Of a stretch of 64,000 nt of DNA, positions 1-12,122 are shown in pieces. The position numbers and the translations under genes are program-made. The first letter of the stretch is position 1. The number at the start of each line of letters is the position of its first letter. The notes beneath the pieces were generated by a model. That model saw nothing but the letters and a program-made list of their open reading frames with translations, had not been told where the DNA came from and ran no database searches. Source of the DNA: Tragulus kanchil (Eukaryota > Chordata > Mammalia > Artiodactyla > Tragulidae); contig JAIOJX010000003.1 of NCBI GenBank assembly GCA_022376925.1, positions 37,997,874-38,061,873 on the forward strand, in the 5' to 3' direction.

Positions 1-61
1 TAAATGATATCATGCAGTATTTGGCTTTCTCTGACTTAGCTCCCTTAACGCAATGCTCTGA

Positions 62-292
62 GGGCTCCGCTGGTGGTTCAGACAGTAAAGAATCTGCCTG
101 ATTCTGACCCAGGAGATGGGTTCGATCCCTGGGCTGGGAAGAACCCCTGGAGGAGTTATGGCGGCCCACTCCATTATTCTTGCCTGGGGAATCCACCTGG
201 ACAGAGGAGTCTGGAGGGCTGCAGTCCGTGGGATCACAAAGACTCGGACATGACTGAGTGATTCAGCACAGCACAGCACAGCACAGCACAAT
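62..292 (+). mobile_element. Bov-tA SINE (left copy), nested in L1
   Basis: Shows the ruminant Bov-tA layout: a tRNA-Glu-like head with a B-box-like GGTTCGATCCC at about 119, then the BovA body (CCTGGACAGAGGAG, GACTCGGACATGACTGAG) and an (AGCAC)n tail at about 268-290. The L1 flanks carry the similar strings CAATGCTCT and CAATGCCCT, which look like a decayed target-site duplication. Confidence 0.9.
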
Positions 293-710
293 GCCCTCAA
301 GTTCCATCCAAGTTATTGCAGATGACAGAACCTCCTTCTTTATCACTGCTGACTAATAGTGCTATGTGTATGTCTTCAGAGTAAGATATATGTATTAAGT
401 GAGAACCCACATTGATTAACTAGTTAAAATGCAATTAAGCTTCTATGTTTGCTAATTAATTATATTGATCAATATCTCATTAGCAGTCCAAGCACAGCAA
501 ACAAGCACTGTTTTAGGGACTGGCGTGCCGAAGGGAATAGAGTAGACATGAAACACGTAAACATTGCGACTTTGCCCTAATCAGGCAGCAATCTTAATGA
601 GAAAAAGGCTTTTGTAAGAGGAAGAGTCAGTTCTTCCAAGGGTCCATCAGTTGTCCTGGCTTCCTGACCAGAGGCACCTATTATACCATATTGACCTCTG
701 GATATTATTT

Positions 711-1450
711 ATAATTACATATAACACGGTATAAATTTAAGGTGTAGAACACATTGGTTTGAAGGACTTATATATTGCAATATAATTACCACCATAGTGT
801 TATCTAACACATCTATCACATCACATAGCTACCATTTCTTTTTGTAGGGAGGACATTTTGATCTCATCTTTTAACAAATTGCAAGTATATAATAATAACA
901 TGATAATATTATCTATAATCATTACATTGAGCATTAAAGCCTCAGAATTTATTCATCTTCTAACTGAAACTTTGTATTTGTGGATCAACATTTCCTCATT
1001 TCCTTCATCCCTGAGTCCTGAGTAACTCTATTCTCTCACTCATGTTTCTACAAGTTTAACTTTTTTAGATTCAACATATAAATGATATCATGCAGTATTT
1101 GGCTTTCTCTGACTTAGCTCCCTTAACGCAATGCTCTGAGGGCTCCGCTGGTGGTTCAGACAGTAAAGAATCTGCCTGATTCTGACCCAGGAGATGGGTT
1201 CGATCCCTGGGCTGGGAAGAACCCCTGGAGGAGTTATGGCGGCCCACTCCATTATTCTTGCCTGGGGAATCCACCTGGACAGAGGAGTCTGGAGGGCTGC
1301 AGTCCGTGGTAGCACAAAAACTCGGACATGACTGAGTGATTAGCACAGCACAGCACAGCACAGCACAATGCCCTCAAGTTCCATCCAAGTTATTGCAGAT
1401 GACAGAACCTCCTTCTTTATCACTGCTGACTAATAGTGCTATGTGTATGT
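711..1450 (-). mobile_element. LINE-1 3' region, reverse orientation, interrupted by Bov-tA
   Basis: On the + strand this reads as the complement of the mammalian L1 3' region: a landmark resembling TTTTTAGATTCAACATATAAATGA near 1063-1086, then TTTGGCTTTCTCTGACTTA, and after the SINE AATGCCCTCAAGTTCCATCC. The same L1 part is present at 1-61 and 293-375 in the left duplicate. Non-coding relic. Confidence 0.75.
1140..1367 (+). mobile_element. Bov-tA SINE (right copy of the element at 62)
   Basis: Duplicate of the Bov-tA at 62-292. It differs mainly near the 3' end, where the copy reads GTGGTAGCACAAAAACTCGG instead of GTGGGATCACAAAGACTCGG. The difference is consistent with sequence noise or two haplotypes. 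Confidence 0.88.
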
Positions 1451-1917
1451 CTTCAGAGTAAGATATATGTATTAAGTGAGAACCCACATTGATTAACTAG
1501 TTAAAATGCAATTAAGCTTCTATGTTTGCTAATTAATTATATTGATCAATATCTCATTAGCAGTCCAAGCACAGCAAACAAGCACTGTTTTAGGGACTGG
1601 CGTGCCGAAGGGAATAGAGTAGACATGAAACACGTAAACATTGCGACTTTGCCCTAATCAGGCAGCAATCTTAATGAGAAAAAGGCTTTTGTAAGAGGAA
1701 GAGTCAGTTCTTCCAAGGGTCCATCAGTTGTCCTGGCTTCCTGACCAGAGGCACCTATTATACCATAGTTACCTCTGGATATTATTTTAAATAAACTGAT
1801 ACAAGCTCAAGGTTCTTGGGGATTAGGGTATATAAATATTAAAAAATAAGCAAATCAATAAATACTATATAGTATGGATTGTGTTGCTTGAATTTTTTTA
1901 AATGATGGTTTTCTTTT

Positions 1918-2181
1918 TTAATTTTTGGCCACTTTTATTGATTTTTAAAATTTATTTTCATCCATCTTTATTATTTGGCCCGTGCGGGTCACCCATTGCA
2001 GTGGCCTCTTGTTGCAGAGCACCGACTCTGGACACACGCACTCCAGAGCGCTAGCTCGTAATTGGACACACCAGTCCTGCCACTCTGCTGCACCTGGGAT
2101 CTTCCCAGGTCAGGCACTGAACCAGTGCCCCTTGCATTGCAAGGCAGACTCTTTACCTACTGGACCACTAGGGAAGCCCCC
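1918..2181 (-). mobile_element. CHR-type tRNA-Glu SINE, diverged
   Basis: Read on the minus strand it starts GGGGGCTTCCCTAGTGGTCC and continues through a tRNA-Glu-like head, a GATCCCAGGTGCAGCAGAGT-type body and an A-rich tail. It is the oldest-looking member of the family also found at 14121, 40225 and 56758. It lacks the G/C-rich segment before the tail. Confidence 0.75.
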
Positions 2182-2565
2182 TTGAATTTTTTTTTAATTG
2201 GAGGATAATCTGTTTACAATGGTGTGTTGTTTTCTTCCAAACAACAACATGAATCAGTTATAAGTATGCATATACCCCCTCCTTCTTGAACACCCCTCCC
2301 GCTACCTCCACCCCACCCTTCTAGGCTGGCACAGAGCACCAGGCTGAGCTCCCTGTGCTGTACAGCAGCTTCCTACTACACATGGTAGTGTACATATGTC
2401 AATGCTGCTCTCTCATTTCATCCCACCATTTCCTTCTCCGCTGTGTCCACAAGTCCATTCTCTAGGTCTATGTCTTTTTATTATTACTGCCCTGCATATA
2501 GTCGCATCAGTATCATTTTTCTAGATTTCATATATATGCATTAATATATAGTATTTGTTTTCCTA
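2182..2565 (-). mobile_element. LINE-1 3' end, reverse orientation
   Basis: Carries the complement of ruminant L1 3' sequence: ACAACATGAATCAGTTATAA, then CACAGAGCACCAGGCTGAGC, CTGTACAGCAGCTTCCTACT, and finally TTTCTAGATTTCATATATAT. The same landmarks occur at 13850 and 48055. No coding part remains. Confidence 0.7.
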
Positions 2566-3382
2566 AAATGTATGTCTTTATGAAATTTTAGGTGAAAAGG
2601 ACTCTTTCTAGATTCAGTGAAAGAGTCATAGTAACTGAATGAGCCTGTCCCGAACATGGAGTATCTTGTTGCCCTAACTAGGGAAGCAACATTTTAAAAA
2701 TAGCACCTAAACTACGACAGTTGCCATCTTAAGTGACACAACACTGTTAGATGTGTGTAAAAAGACAGCAGCAAGAAAAATCAATGGAGCAGTAATGGCC
2801 CAAATTTCCAACTATATGTTAAACAAAGGAGTCATAGTTACTGTTGAACATGATCCATCAATGCTCCACAAGTCTCTAATCTCTAGACCACTAATCTGAC
2901 CCATACCAATTTGATATCATCTGGTGAGCACCTCCTGACATTTCATGGATTTTCCTCCTTTGCCGTCCCCCTCCCTAGGGTCTGAGCCCAGCCCTGTTCA
3001 CCCTCACTGGTCCCCTCATAATCTCTGGCAATCATGGTGCATGATTGGTCAGGCCGTACAGTTCAGTGCAAGGAATGCTCCCATTGTAATTCACACTGAG
3101 ATGAGCAAATCAACTTCACATTTGACAATTAGCTTCCAAGAAAAGCATTGTTTTAGTATATCTGGGTATTAATCTTTAAAATATTTAACATTATCACTCT
3201 GTTGACTTTCCCAAGACTTGGTAAATACACCGAAATGTGTACATAACTATCAAGGCTCATCTGTTCTTAATTTACCTTTATTTACAGGTTGAGTGACAGA
3301 ATTATTGTACTTTCGAACTAATGCATCCTACCTAGCAATAGAAAAGTACATATTAATTAAATGAAGCATAATATTCATTTAG
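2566..3382. other. Unique-looking stretch, nothing recognised
   Basis: AT-rich sequence. The longest open frame (2945-3172, + strand, 75 codons) has no recognisable domain. No RNA gene and no repeat family that I can name. Confidence 0.5.
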
Positions 3383-5666
3383 ATATTCTGCTTCTAATAA
3401 CTCTCATTTTTCCTGCTACTTTGTCCACAGCTCATTTGTTTTGTTAGTCTAAACTTGAACACAACAGATTGCTTTGTAGTCAGGGAAAAAAGGCTACAAT
3501 GCACTTACTGGCATTTAAAGAATCCCTTTGTGCTTTTAAAAAATTAGATTCAAACAGCAAGAAAATAATGATACCTCTTCTAATTGGCTTCAGGTGCAGC
3601 ATTTATTTTAAACTTGAACTTCCTTGTATGGAACACAGTGATATGTTATTAAAAAGTGTGAAATTATTATCCTGGTAGTTTCTTTTAGTTTTACACCCTT
3701 TTGAAGAATAGCTCATCTTGAATTATGCAGAAACACCCAGCAGAAATAGTCTGAAGCCAGACTCTTGCATTTTCAGGAAATTACAGACTAAACATTTAAT
3801 TGTAGAACTAGATCCTCTCTGGTCATAGCCAGAATTCATCTTTTATCCCTTCCCAAGCAGAAATGCTTAAAGGACTCTACAACTATAAGCCAGTTTTATT
3901 GGCTCATATCCAACTGCTTAGAGAATGGCTGACCCAGTCTAAGTGCCTTCCCCTCTGTAGACAGGAGCCCAGAACATTTAGTCATTTTCTTCTCCAGTGT
4001 TCTTCCTTCCATCCAGACTGGAGATCCCTCCTCCTCACTCCTTCAGGCTTAGAGAAACATGTTCCAGGCACAAACCGGGAGAGTGATTTTCACCTTCTTT
4101 TAATAACCTCTCCTTAACTCTTTAATTTCCAAACAAAAAGGAAGAATCAGTCCTCTCATTCTTCTCTAGGTAGTGTGACTAGAAAACAAGTGGTATTCTA
4201 TCCTACAAGACAATTCAGAAATAAACTTTCCATAGGCAAGAGGTATCATGAAAAATAAGACCTGAATTTTCTGTAAACGCTTCAGTGAAAAAACTTTCAT
4301 TTATGAAAATATAAAAGGCAAGTTCTCCTAGCAACATTAGGGTGAATACACTCATCGTATTAGAGGCTCTTTTTAGTACACTAATTAGTGTTGAAAACCT
4401 TATACATGTGCAATGTGGGCGAGTTCACTTTGCTAAGGGAACTTGAACAATCATATTTTCTGGACCTGCTCCACTTGACATTAAACAAAATTCACATAGA
4501 ATCACATGAATTCATTTGGATATATTCTGCTTCTAATAACTCTCATTTTTCCTGCTACTTTGTCCACAGCTCATTTGTTTTGTTAGTCTAAACTTGAACA
4601 CAACAGATTGCTTTGTAGTCAGGGAAAAAAGGCTACAATGCACTTACTGGCATTTAAAGAATCCCTTTGTGCTTTTAAAAAATTAGATTCAAACAGCAAG
4701 AAAATAATGATACCTCTTCTAATTGGCTTCAGGTGCAGCATTTATTTTAAACTTGAACTTCCTTGTATGGAACACAGTGATATGTTATTAAAAAGTGTGA
4801 AATTATTATCCTGGTAGTTTCTTTTAGTTTTACACCCTTTTGAAGAATAGCTCATCTTGAATTATGCAGAAACACCCAGCAGAAATAGTCTGAAGCCAGA
4901 CTCTTGCATTTTCAGGAAATTACAGACTAAACATTTAATTGTAGAACTAGATCCTCTCTGGTCATAGCCAGAATTCATCTTTTATCCCTTCCCAAGCAGA
5001 AATGCTTAAAGGACTCTACAACTATAAGCCAGTTTTATTGGCTCATATCCAACTGCTTAGAGAATGGCTGACCCAGTCTAAGTGCCTTCCCCTCTGTAGA
5101 CAGGAGCCCAGAACATTTAGTCATTTTCTTCTCCAGTGTTCTTCCTTCCATCCAGACTGGAGATCCCTCCTCCTCACTCCTTCAGGCTTAGAGAAACATG
5201 TTCCAGGCACAAACCGGGAGAGTGATTTTCACCTTCTTTTAATAACCTCTCCTTAACTCTTTAATTTCCAAACAAAAAGGAAGAATCAGTCCTCTCATTC
5301 TTCTCTAGGTAGTGTGACTAGAAAACAAGTGGTATTCTATCCTACAAGACAATTCAGAAATAAACTTTCCATAGGCAAGAGGTATCATGAAAAATAAGAC
5401 CTGAATTTTCTGTAAACGCTTCAGTGAAAAAACTTTCATTTATGAAAATATAAAAGGCAAGTTCTCCTAGCAACATTAGGGTGAATACACTCATCGTATT
5501 AGAGGCTCTTTTTAGTACACTAATTAGTGTTGAAAACCTTATACATGTGCAATGTGGGCGAGTTCACTTTGCTAAGGGAACTTGAACAATCATATTTTCT
5601 GGACCTGCTCCACTTGACATTAAACAAAATTCACATAGAATCACATGAATTCATTTGGATATATTC
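3383..5666. repeat. Tandem duplication 2 (unit 1139 bp)
   Basis: Copies are 3383-4521 and 4522-5666, essentially identical. The junction sits on a 6-bp shared string, ATATTC, present at the start of copy 1 and the end of copy 2. No gene or known repeat was recognised inside. The small open frames at 3469 and 3863 recur exactly 1139 bp later only because of the duplication. Confidence 0.93.
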
Positions 5667-6777
5667 ATTTAACTTGTTTACTTAACCAGTTGATCCCCTT
5701 AGCTCTCCTAAGCTTCAGGAAGATTCTTGAGAGAAAGCTTGGCAGTCTTTCTGGATTTCAACATATGACAGAAAACTCCACTGAACAAGATGCATCAATG
5801 GTCTGCACTGAAAGTAATGTTGAGCATCTAATGAGGAATGAAACACAGTTTCTGTCCTGAAGAACTTCACATTCAGGAGAGATAATAAAGCATATGCCCC
5901 AGTGATTTCAACAAACGAGAGTCCCCTCCTCTTTGAAAATACAAAATCTCACAGAAGTATTATATAACATAAAAATCTAAATTTCTTACCAAGGAATACA
6001 AGATCTTTTATGACATTTTTTAGTTCTATCTTTCAAGACTTATCCTTGTCCACTTTCTGCTTTATCCTATATCAAACCCTAAGGATAACTATTTTGAGAG
6101 TTCCCTTAATAATCTGTGTTCATCTCTAATATAATATGTGTGACATAATTCAATAACTGGTCTTTGAATAGATAGGCAAATGACTGATATTTAGGGATGT
6201 AATCCCTTCTATACACTGTGAGCAGAGAAGGGTCCATGGAGGATTTGGCATCTGGGCAATAAAGGATAGCTAGGATTTTGACAGAGGTGAAGTTGCAAGG
6301 GTATTTGAGATATGGCCTGAAAGGTTGGGAATTTTAGTTGCAAATAAGTAGCCCAAGTTTGGTTTCAGCTGCAGAAGAAGGGAGCATCTATTTTAAAAAT
6401 TTGAGAAACATCATTGTTGGTAGAGCTGCAACATGTGATTACTATTTAAGTGCCCAAACTATAAGCTTAGCTAGAGATTTGGAAAGATTAGATTTACTTA
6501 CATCTTAAAAGAAATGAAATTGTACAAAGTGCTGTTCAGTATAAGAAAATGGATTTTATAATTGGAAAAGTTGGGTCAGGGGACCGCAGTAGCCAGGCTA
6601 TGCCTTGTTTTATTTGTCTCTGAATGTTTCCCTGGATGTTTCATGCACACAATCCTGCTTCCTTTCAACACAGTTTGTAATTATTTCAAGGTCAGAACCT
6701 TTAAATTTCCCATGATACTCTGCCCAGTAAAATAACTGCTTAAAAATCACTATATATATACTATCGTACATGTGTGT
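5667..6777. other. AT-rich stretch, nothing firm
   Basis: No gene recognised. Around 5850-5880 the string CTGAAGAACTTCACATTCAG resembles the 'balance of an old MIR/L2-like repeat', but it is too short to assign. A short (TA)/(GT) run lies at about 6751-6798, just before the SINE. Confidence 0.4.
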
Positions 6778-7006
6778 ATGTGTGTGTATCTGTGTGTGCT
6801 CAGTCATGTAAAACTCTTTGTATCCCCATGGACTGTAGCCCACCAGGCTCCTCTGTCTATGGGATTTTCCTGGCAAGAATACTGTAGTGGATTGCCATTT
6901 CCTTCTCCAGGGGGTCTTCCCCATGCAAAGATTGAACCCATGTCTCTTGGATCTCCTTTACTGGCAGGTGGATTCTTTACCATTAGTGCCACCTGGGATT
7001 CCCTAG
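6778..7006 (-). mobile_element. Bov-tA SINE
   Basis: Reverse-orientation BovA body (CCCATGGACTGTAGCCCACC, GGCAAGAATACTGTAGTGGA) followed by the tRNA-like head, ending GCCACCTGGGATTCCCT. Its tail side abuts a GT-rich run. It lies almost directly against a second Bov-tA in the same orientation. Confidence 0.88.
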
Positions 7007-7018
7007 TATAATGGATGC

Positions 7019-7232
7019 CCATGTACATGTTCAATCATGTCGGACTCTTTGCAACCTCATGGAGTAAAGCCTTCCAGGCTCCTCTGTCCATAGGATTCTC
7101 CAGGCAAGAATTTGGAGTGGGCTGCCATTTTCTCCTCCAGAGGATCTCCTTGACCCAGGGACTGAATACGGGTCTCCCGCAAGTTTCCTACACTGTAGGC
7201 AGATTCTTTACTACTGAGCCACCAGGGAAGCC
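7019..7232 (-). mobile_element. Second Bov-tA SINE in same orientation
   Basis: Full reverse-orientation element from GTTCAATCATGTCGGACTCT to the head end GAGCCACCAGGGAAGCC. The head portion from 7136 recurs at 8281-8376 because of duplication 3. Confidence 0.9.
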
Positions 7233-8039
7233 AATATTATGTATAATAAGTCATAAAATAAGTTCTTGCTTAGTACAGCAAAACATCAACTTTTTAGAGA
7301 GAGCATAAATTCTATGACCATTCACACCAGAGAAAGGATGAATATAAAGTAGAATAAAAATATATCAACTTCTAATTTAATTTTTTTCTTCATGTCTCCT
7401 TAAAAGAGGGAGTAGAATTATGGCAAGATTGCACTGGACTGAATAAATTTGATTAGATTGAGGGACTAAGCTGATCTGGAGAAAGCTGAAGTTTTCATAT
7501 TTTCGAATTGTTCTGATATCCTCAGGAAGAATAGCATCAATTCAGAAATTGATTTTCACAAATTCTAGAAGAGCAAAAAGTCAGCCAAGTATGCGACACT
7601 ATCTTTGTTGTCCTTTCACTAACCTTTTGCATTTTAAGAAACTTCTTCTGTCTTCCTATTGACCTATATGTGTTCAAGTTCCTTCTTGTTATGGAATGTT
7701 CTCCTAGTCAAACCACCTTTACCCTTTTTATTCAAAATGATCAATAGCTATACCTTTCTACAGTTTTTTAAAAAGTTGTATTCTTATTAAAGAGATGGAT
7801 AATATTAAGGGATAATCATTATTTCCAGAAGACTTTGTACTACTAAAGACCAAGATACCAGATAGAAAAAGATCAGGTATCACAAGAGAGACGAGAACTA
7901 CGCAGTTAGTGCTTGTTTGGGAGTCTTTTTTTTTGTTTCTTTTTTCTTTTTCAGTTCAGGTAGTACATGCAGCCTTTGACATTGATCAGTCCTGCCAGAT
8001 CTTGGTTGATACACTTTCTCAGATGTTTGACTTCTACAT
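7233..8039. other. Unassigned sequence (recurs at 8377-9180)
   Basis: No gene or repeat that I can name. A polypyrimidine run ending in CAG at about 7926-7954 looks like a splice acceptor, but no downstream exon with a supported frame follows. Confidence 0.4.
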
Positions 8040-8280
8040 AGTTTTTGTTTGTTTGTTTGTTTTTACTTTATTTATTTATGGCTGTGTTGGGTCTTCATTG
8101 TTGTGCCCAATGAGTTGCGTTGAGTGTGGTCTACTCTCTAGTTGTGAGACATAGGCTTTTCATTGCAACAGCTTCTCCAGTTGTCAAGCACAAGTTCCAG
8201 GCATGTGGGCTTCAGTAGTTGCAGATCTTGCACTGTAGATTTACAGGCTCATTAATTGTGGTGCACGGGCTTGGTTGTCC
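8040..8280 (-). mobile_element. CHR-2 SINE, cut by duplication join
   Basis: Reverse-orientation CHR-2 element: (GTTT)n/ATTT tail, then GGCTGTGTTGGGTCTTCATT and TTGCAACAGCTTCTCCAGTT. It stops abruptly at 8280, where duplication 3 restarts. The complete form is at 9181-9517. Confidence 0.85.
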
Positions 8281-8376
8281 TCCAGAGGATCTCCTTGACC
8301 CAGGGACTGAATACGGGTCTCCGCAAGTTTCCTACACTGTAGGCAGATTCTTTACTACTGAGCCACCAGGGAAGCC
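8281..8376 (-). mobile_element. Bov-tA head fragment (duplicate of 7136-7232)
   Basis: Only the tRNA-like head of the 7019-7232 element is present, because the duplication unit begins inside that SINE. The fragment is a by-product of the join, not an independent insertion. Confidence 0.88.
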
Positions 8377-9180
8377 AATATTATGTATAATAAGTCATAA
8401 AATAAGTTCTTGCTTAGTACAGCAAAACATCAACTTTTAGAGAGCATAAATTCTATGACCATTCACACCAGAGAAAGGATGAATATAAAGTAGAATAAAA
8501 ATATATCAACTTCTAATTTAATTTTTTTCTTCATGTCTCCTTAAAAGAGGGAGTAGAATTATGGCAAGATTGCACTGGACTGAATAAATTTGATTAGATT
8601 GAGGGACTAAGCTGATCTGGAGAAAGCTGAAGTTTTCATATTTTCGAATTGTTCTGATATCCTCAGGAAGAATAGCATCAATTCAGAAATTGATTTTCAC
8701 AAATTCTAGAAGAGCAAAAAGTCAGCCAAGTATGCGACACTATCTTTGTTGTCCTTTCACTAACCTTTTGCATTTTAAGAAACTTCTTCTGTCTTCCTAT
8801 TGACCTATATGTGTTCAAGTTCCTTCTTGTTATGGAATGTTCTCCTAGTCAAACCACCTTTACCCTTTTTATTCAAAATGATCAATAGCTATACCTTTCT
8901 ACAGTTTTTTAAAAAGTTGTATTCTTATTAAAGAGATGGATAATATTAAGGGATAATCATTATTTCCAGAAGACTTTGTACTACTAAAGACCAAGATACC
9001 AGATAGAAAAAGATCAGGTATCACAAGAGAGACGAGAACTACGCAGTTAGTGCTTGTTTGGGAGTCTTTTTTTTTGTTTCTTTTTTCTTTTTCAGTTCAG
9101 GTAGTACATGCAGCCTTTGACATTGATCAGTCCTGCCAGATCTTGGTTGATACACTTTCTCAGATGTTTGACTTCTACAT

Positions 9181-9517
9181 AGTTTTTGTTTGTTTGTTTG
9201 TTTTTACTTTATTTATTTATGGCTGTGTTGGGTCTTCATTGTTGTGCCCAATGAGTTGCGTTGAGTGTGGTCTACTCTCTAGTTGTGAGACATAGGCTTT
9301 TCATTGCAACAGCTTCTCCAGTTGTCAAGCACAAGTTCCAGGCATGTGGGCTTCAGTAGTTGCAGATCTTGCACTGTAGATTTACAGGCTCATTAATTGT
9401 GGTGCACGGGCTTGGTTGTCCCACAGCATGTGGGATCCTCCCGGATCAGGGATTGAACCTGAGTCTTCTGAATTGCAGGCAGATCCTTTACCATCTGAGC
9501 CACCAGAGAAGTCCCTT
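9181..9517 (-). mobile_element. CHR-2 SINE, full length
   Basis: Complete reverse-orientation CHR-2, from the (GTTT)n/ATTTATTT tail to the head end GAGCCACCAGAGAAGTCCC. Head contains the B-box complement GGGATTGAACC. Partial copies lie at 8040-8280 and 10342-10610. Confidence 0.88.
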
Positions 9518-9849
9518 CTCCACTTTAAACATCCTCTATAAAACTCTATTTTGGGACCGTGGCATCTGTCCTATCTCAGGGCTTTTATCTTTACTATTTC
9601 CTTTGTCTCAATTCCTTTTCCACTGGCCATTTACAGAGCTGAGTCCTTCGCATCACTCAGTTTGAAGCTGAAACACTCCCTCGTCAAATAGGTCTCCTTC
9701 ACCTCTGCCCTCTCAGCCAAATTAATATCCCCTTCACTTTCTGATCAGCCTGCTTATTTCTTCAATTGCACTTGCTTCTGTAACCTCTGTTGAGCTATTT
9801 ATAATGATGCTATTCATTAAAATGCCATTTCACTTCTTCCAAGTGCAAG
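9518..9849 (+). mobile_element. L2-like LINE 3' fragment
   Basis: The run CTATCTCAGGGCTTTTATCT, then TTACAGAGCTGAGTCCTTCG and GGTCTCCTTCACCTCTGCCC, follows the order of the mammalian L2 3' region, heavily diverged. Recurs at 10611-10941 by duplication. Assigned by eye only. Confidence 0.45.
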
Positions 9850-10072
9850 TCCCTTGGTTGGTCCTAGGTACAAAGAACCCACCTGCCAATGCAGGAGACA
9901 TTAAGAGATGGGTGTTCAATCCCTCTGTCAGGAAGATCCCCTGGAGGAGGAAATGGCCACTTGCCCCAGTATTCTTACCTGCAGAATCCCATGGACAGAG
10001 GAGCCTGGTGGGCTCCAGCCCATGGGGTCACAGAGTCTGACACAACCAATGTGATTTAACACACATAATGCA
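9850..10072 (+). mobile_element. Bov-tA SINE
   Basis: Head (CTTGGTTGGTCCTAGGTACA, GGTGTTCAATCCCTCTGTCA) and BovA body (GGAAGATCCCCTGGAGGAGG, CCCATGGACAGAGGAGCCTG) ending CACAACCAATGTGATTTAAC. The same element is repeated at 10942-11163 and, without its head, at 12123-12264. Confidence 0.87.
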
Positions 10073-10341
10073 CACAGCAATGCCGTTTCAATTCCCTTCC
10101 ATTCATCTCCGTATGTTTCTTACACACAAAATGGATTAAGCACTGCCCTGCTTAGATTCACTAATGGTATCTGCATATATTACAGGTTAAAATTCAATTT
10201 TAGTTCCATTATATACTGTTTCCCTTCCTGGCTATGTTTTCAGTGCTGTGCTTTCTCATCCACCTGGAATTCTCCACTTGATTCATCTGTAAGTGCTTAC
10301 ATATTGAGACCCCCCAGATTTTTCCTTTGGTCCCTTGCCAG

Positions 10342-10610
10342 CCAATGAGTTGCGTTGAGTGTGGTCTACTCTAGTTGTGAGACATAGGCTTTTCATTGCA
10401 ACAGCTTCTCCAGTTGTCAAGCACAAGTTCCAGGCATGTGGGCTTCAGTAGTTGCAGATCTTGCACTGTAGATTTACAGGCTCATTAATTGTGGTGCACG
10501 GGCTTGGTTGTCCCACAGCATGTGGGATCCTCCCGGATCAGGGATTGAACCTGAGTCTTCTGAATTGCAGGCAGATCCTTTACCATCTGAGCCACCAGAG
10601 AAGTCCCTTC
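10342..10610 (-). mobile_element. CHR-2 SINE partial copy
   Basis: Second copy of the head and body part of the CHR-2 at 9181-9517. It lacks the tail because the duplication unit begins inside the element. Confidence 0.86.
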
Positions 10611-10941
10611 TCCACTTTAAACATCCTCTATAAAACTCTATTTTGGGACCGTGGCATCTGTCCTATCTCAGGGCTTTTATCTTTACTATTTCCTTTGTCT
10701 CAATTCCTTTTCCACTGGCCATTTACAGAGCTGAGTCCTTCGCATCACTCAGTTTGAAGCTGAAACACTCCCTCGTCAAATAGGTCTCCTTCACCTCTGC
10801 CCTCTCAGCCAAATTAATATCCCCTTCACTTTCTGATCAGCCTGCTTATTTCTTCAATTGCACTTGCTTCTGTAACCTCTGTTGAGCTATTTATAATGAT
10901 GCTATTCATTAAAATGCCATTTCACTTCTTCCAAGTGCAAG

Positions 10942-11163
10942 TCCCTTGGTTGGTCCTAGGTACAAAGAACCCACCTGCCAATGCAGGAGACATTAAGAGA
11001 TGGGTGTTCAATCCCTCTGTCAGGAAGATCCCCTGGAGGAGGAAATGGCCACTTGCCCCAGTATTCTTACCTGCAGAATCCCATGGACAGAGGAGCCTGG
11101 TGGGCTCCAGCCCATGGGGTCACAGAGTCTGACACAACCAATGTGATTTAACACACATAATGC
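10942..11163 (+). mobile_element. Bov-tA SINE (duplicate of 9850)
   Basis: Same element as 9850-10072 shifted by 1092 bp through duplication 4. Confidence 0.87.
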
Positions 11164-11426
11164 ACACAGCAATGCCGTTTCAATTCCCTTCCATTCATCT
11201 CCGTATGTTTCTTACACACAAAATGGATTAAGCACTGCCCTGCTTAGATTCACTAATGGTATCTGCATATATTACAGGTTAAAATTCAATTTTAGTTCCA
11301 TTATATACTGTTTCCCTTCCTGGCTATGTTTTCAGTGCTGTGCTTTCTCATCCACCTGGAATTCTCCACTTGATTCATCTGTAAGTGCTTACATATTGAG
11401 ACCCCCCAGATTTCTTTGGTCCCTTT

Positions 11427-12122
11427 TGATTTTCTCACGTGGCTTTCTCTTCCCAAATTGCACTTGTCACCTATGTTACCTAGGGGGAAAAAAAAAAAAA
11501 ACATGCAGACCTTTACACATAATACACCATCAAGCACTAGAGCTCAGTCATATACACTCAACCCTGGAACCCAATAAGCTTGCTTTAGTCACAGTTTTGC
11601 CGTGCGGTACTCATTAACATCCATATGCTCTCTGTACCTCAATTTTCTCTCCTGTAAACTATGAATGGAAAGAGCTCTGGCTCCAGGAGATAACAGCACA
11701 CATGCAGCCCATGAGAGTTATTATTATTAAATGTGACCAGGTCTGCCCTGAGTTTCCTCCACATCTCCTAGCATTTGCAGCATCCCCCTTACATCATTTT
11801 TCTCAACCTGCATGATAGCAACTGTTTCAAGGATAGGTCTCATGCTTTTGTATTTCAACATGAGGACAAGTTCAATGAATACTTTTTAAATAAGTGAATT
11901 CATTAATTAACAAGGAAATTGCTACTTAAGTCTAACTGGTTTGATACAGAGGGAAGAATTCCTCCTCAAGAGGAAGCCCAAACACGTTGCTTATTCCAGA
12001 TAATCCCAATTATCTTTATTCAGAAATAAAAATCAAAGAATCCATCTTGTAGAAACATATTTGGTTGGCCCAGAAGCTTGTTTTCCATAAGCTTTTAAAG
12101 AAAAACCTGGAAGAAACAACTG
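11427..12122. other. Unassigned sequence (recurs at 12500-13208)
   Basis: No gene or nameable repeat. Contains the oligo-A run noted above and the string TTTGGTTGGCCCAGAAGCTT near 12060, which can occur in mariner-type elements but is too short to call. Confidence 0.35.

Larger units (their letters stand above)
1..1787. repeat. Tandem duplication 1 (unit about 1077 bp), left copy cut by window start
   Basis: Bases 1-710 recur at about 1079-1787 with only a few differences, for example around 229-265 versus 1307-1341 inside the SINE tail. Bases 711-1078 are the natural upstream part of the right copy, because the L1 runs unbroken from there into 1079. The junction is therefore near 710/711 and the left copy begins before the window. 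Probably an assembly join. Confidence 0.9.
7136..9421. repeat. Tandem duplication 3 (unit about 1141-1145 bp)
   Basis: Copies are 7136-8280 and 8281-9421. The join splices the middle of a CHR-2 SINE (8280) onto the middle of a Bov-tA (8281). Small indels separate the copies, for example TTTTTAGAGAGAGCA near 7291 versus TTTTAGAGAGCA near 8432. A TCC microhomology is at the join. Confidence 0.92.
9248..11426. repeat. Tandem duplication 4 (unit about 1092-1094 bp)
   Basis: Copies are 9248-10341 and 10342-11426. It chains with duplication 3, so 8107-8280, 9248-9421 and 10342-10513 are three copies of one CHR-2 segment. A few unexplained bases (GCCAG) sit at the join. Confidence 0.92.

Noticed and set aside
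62..292. tRNA gene suggested by B-box-like GGTTCGATCCC
   Set aside because: The string is the tRNA-derived head of a Bov-tA SINE. No cloverleaf can be completed and the BovA body follows. The same holds for every CHR and Bov-tA head in the window.
3469..5256. Repeated pair of small frames (3469/4608 and 3863/5002) as a tandem gene family
   Set aside because: The DNA between and around them is duplicated with the same identity, so there is no coding-specific conservation.
7926..8045. Exon suggested by a polypyrimidine-CAG acceptor
   Set aside because: No frame with a recognisable protein continues, there is no supported donor, and a SINE begins at 8040.
12060..12085. Mariner-type transposon end (TTGGTTGGCCCAGAAG-like)
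   Set aside because: The match is too short and no terminal inverted partner or TA duplication was found nearby.
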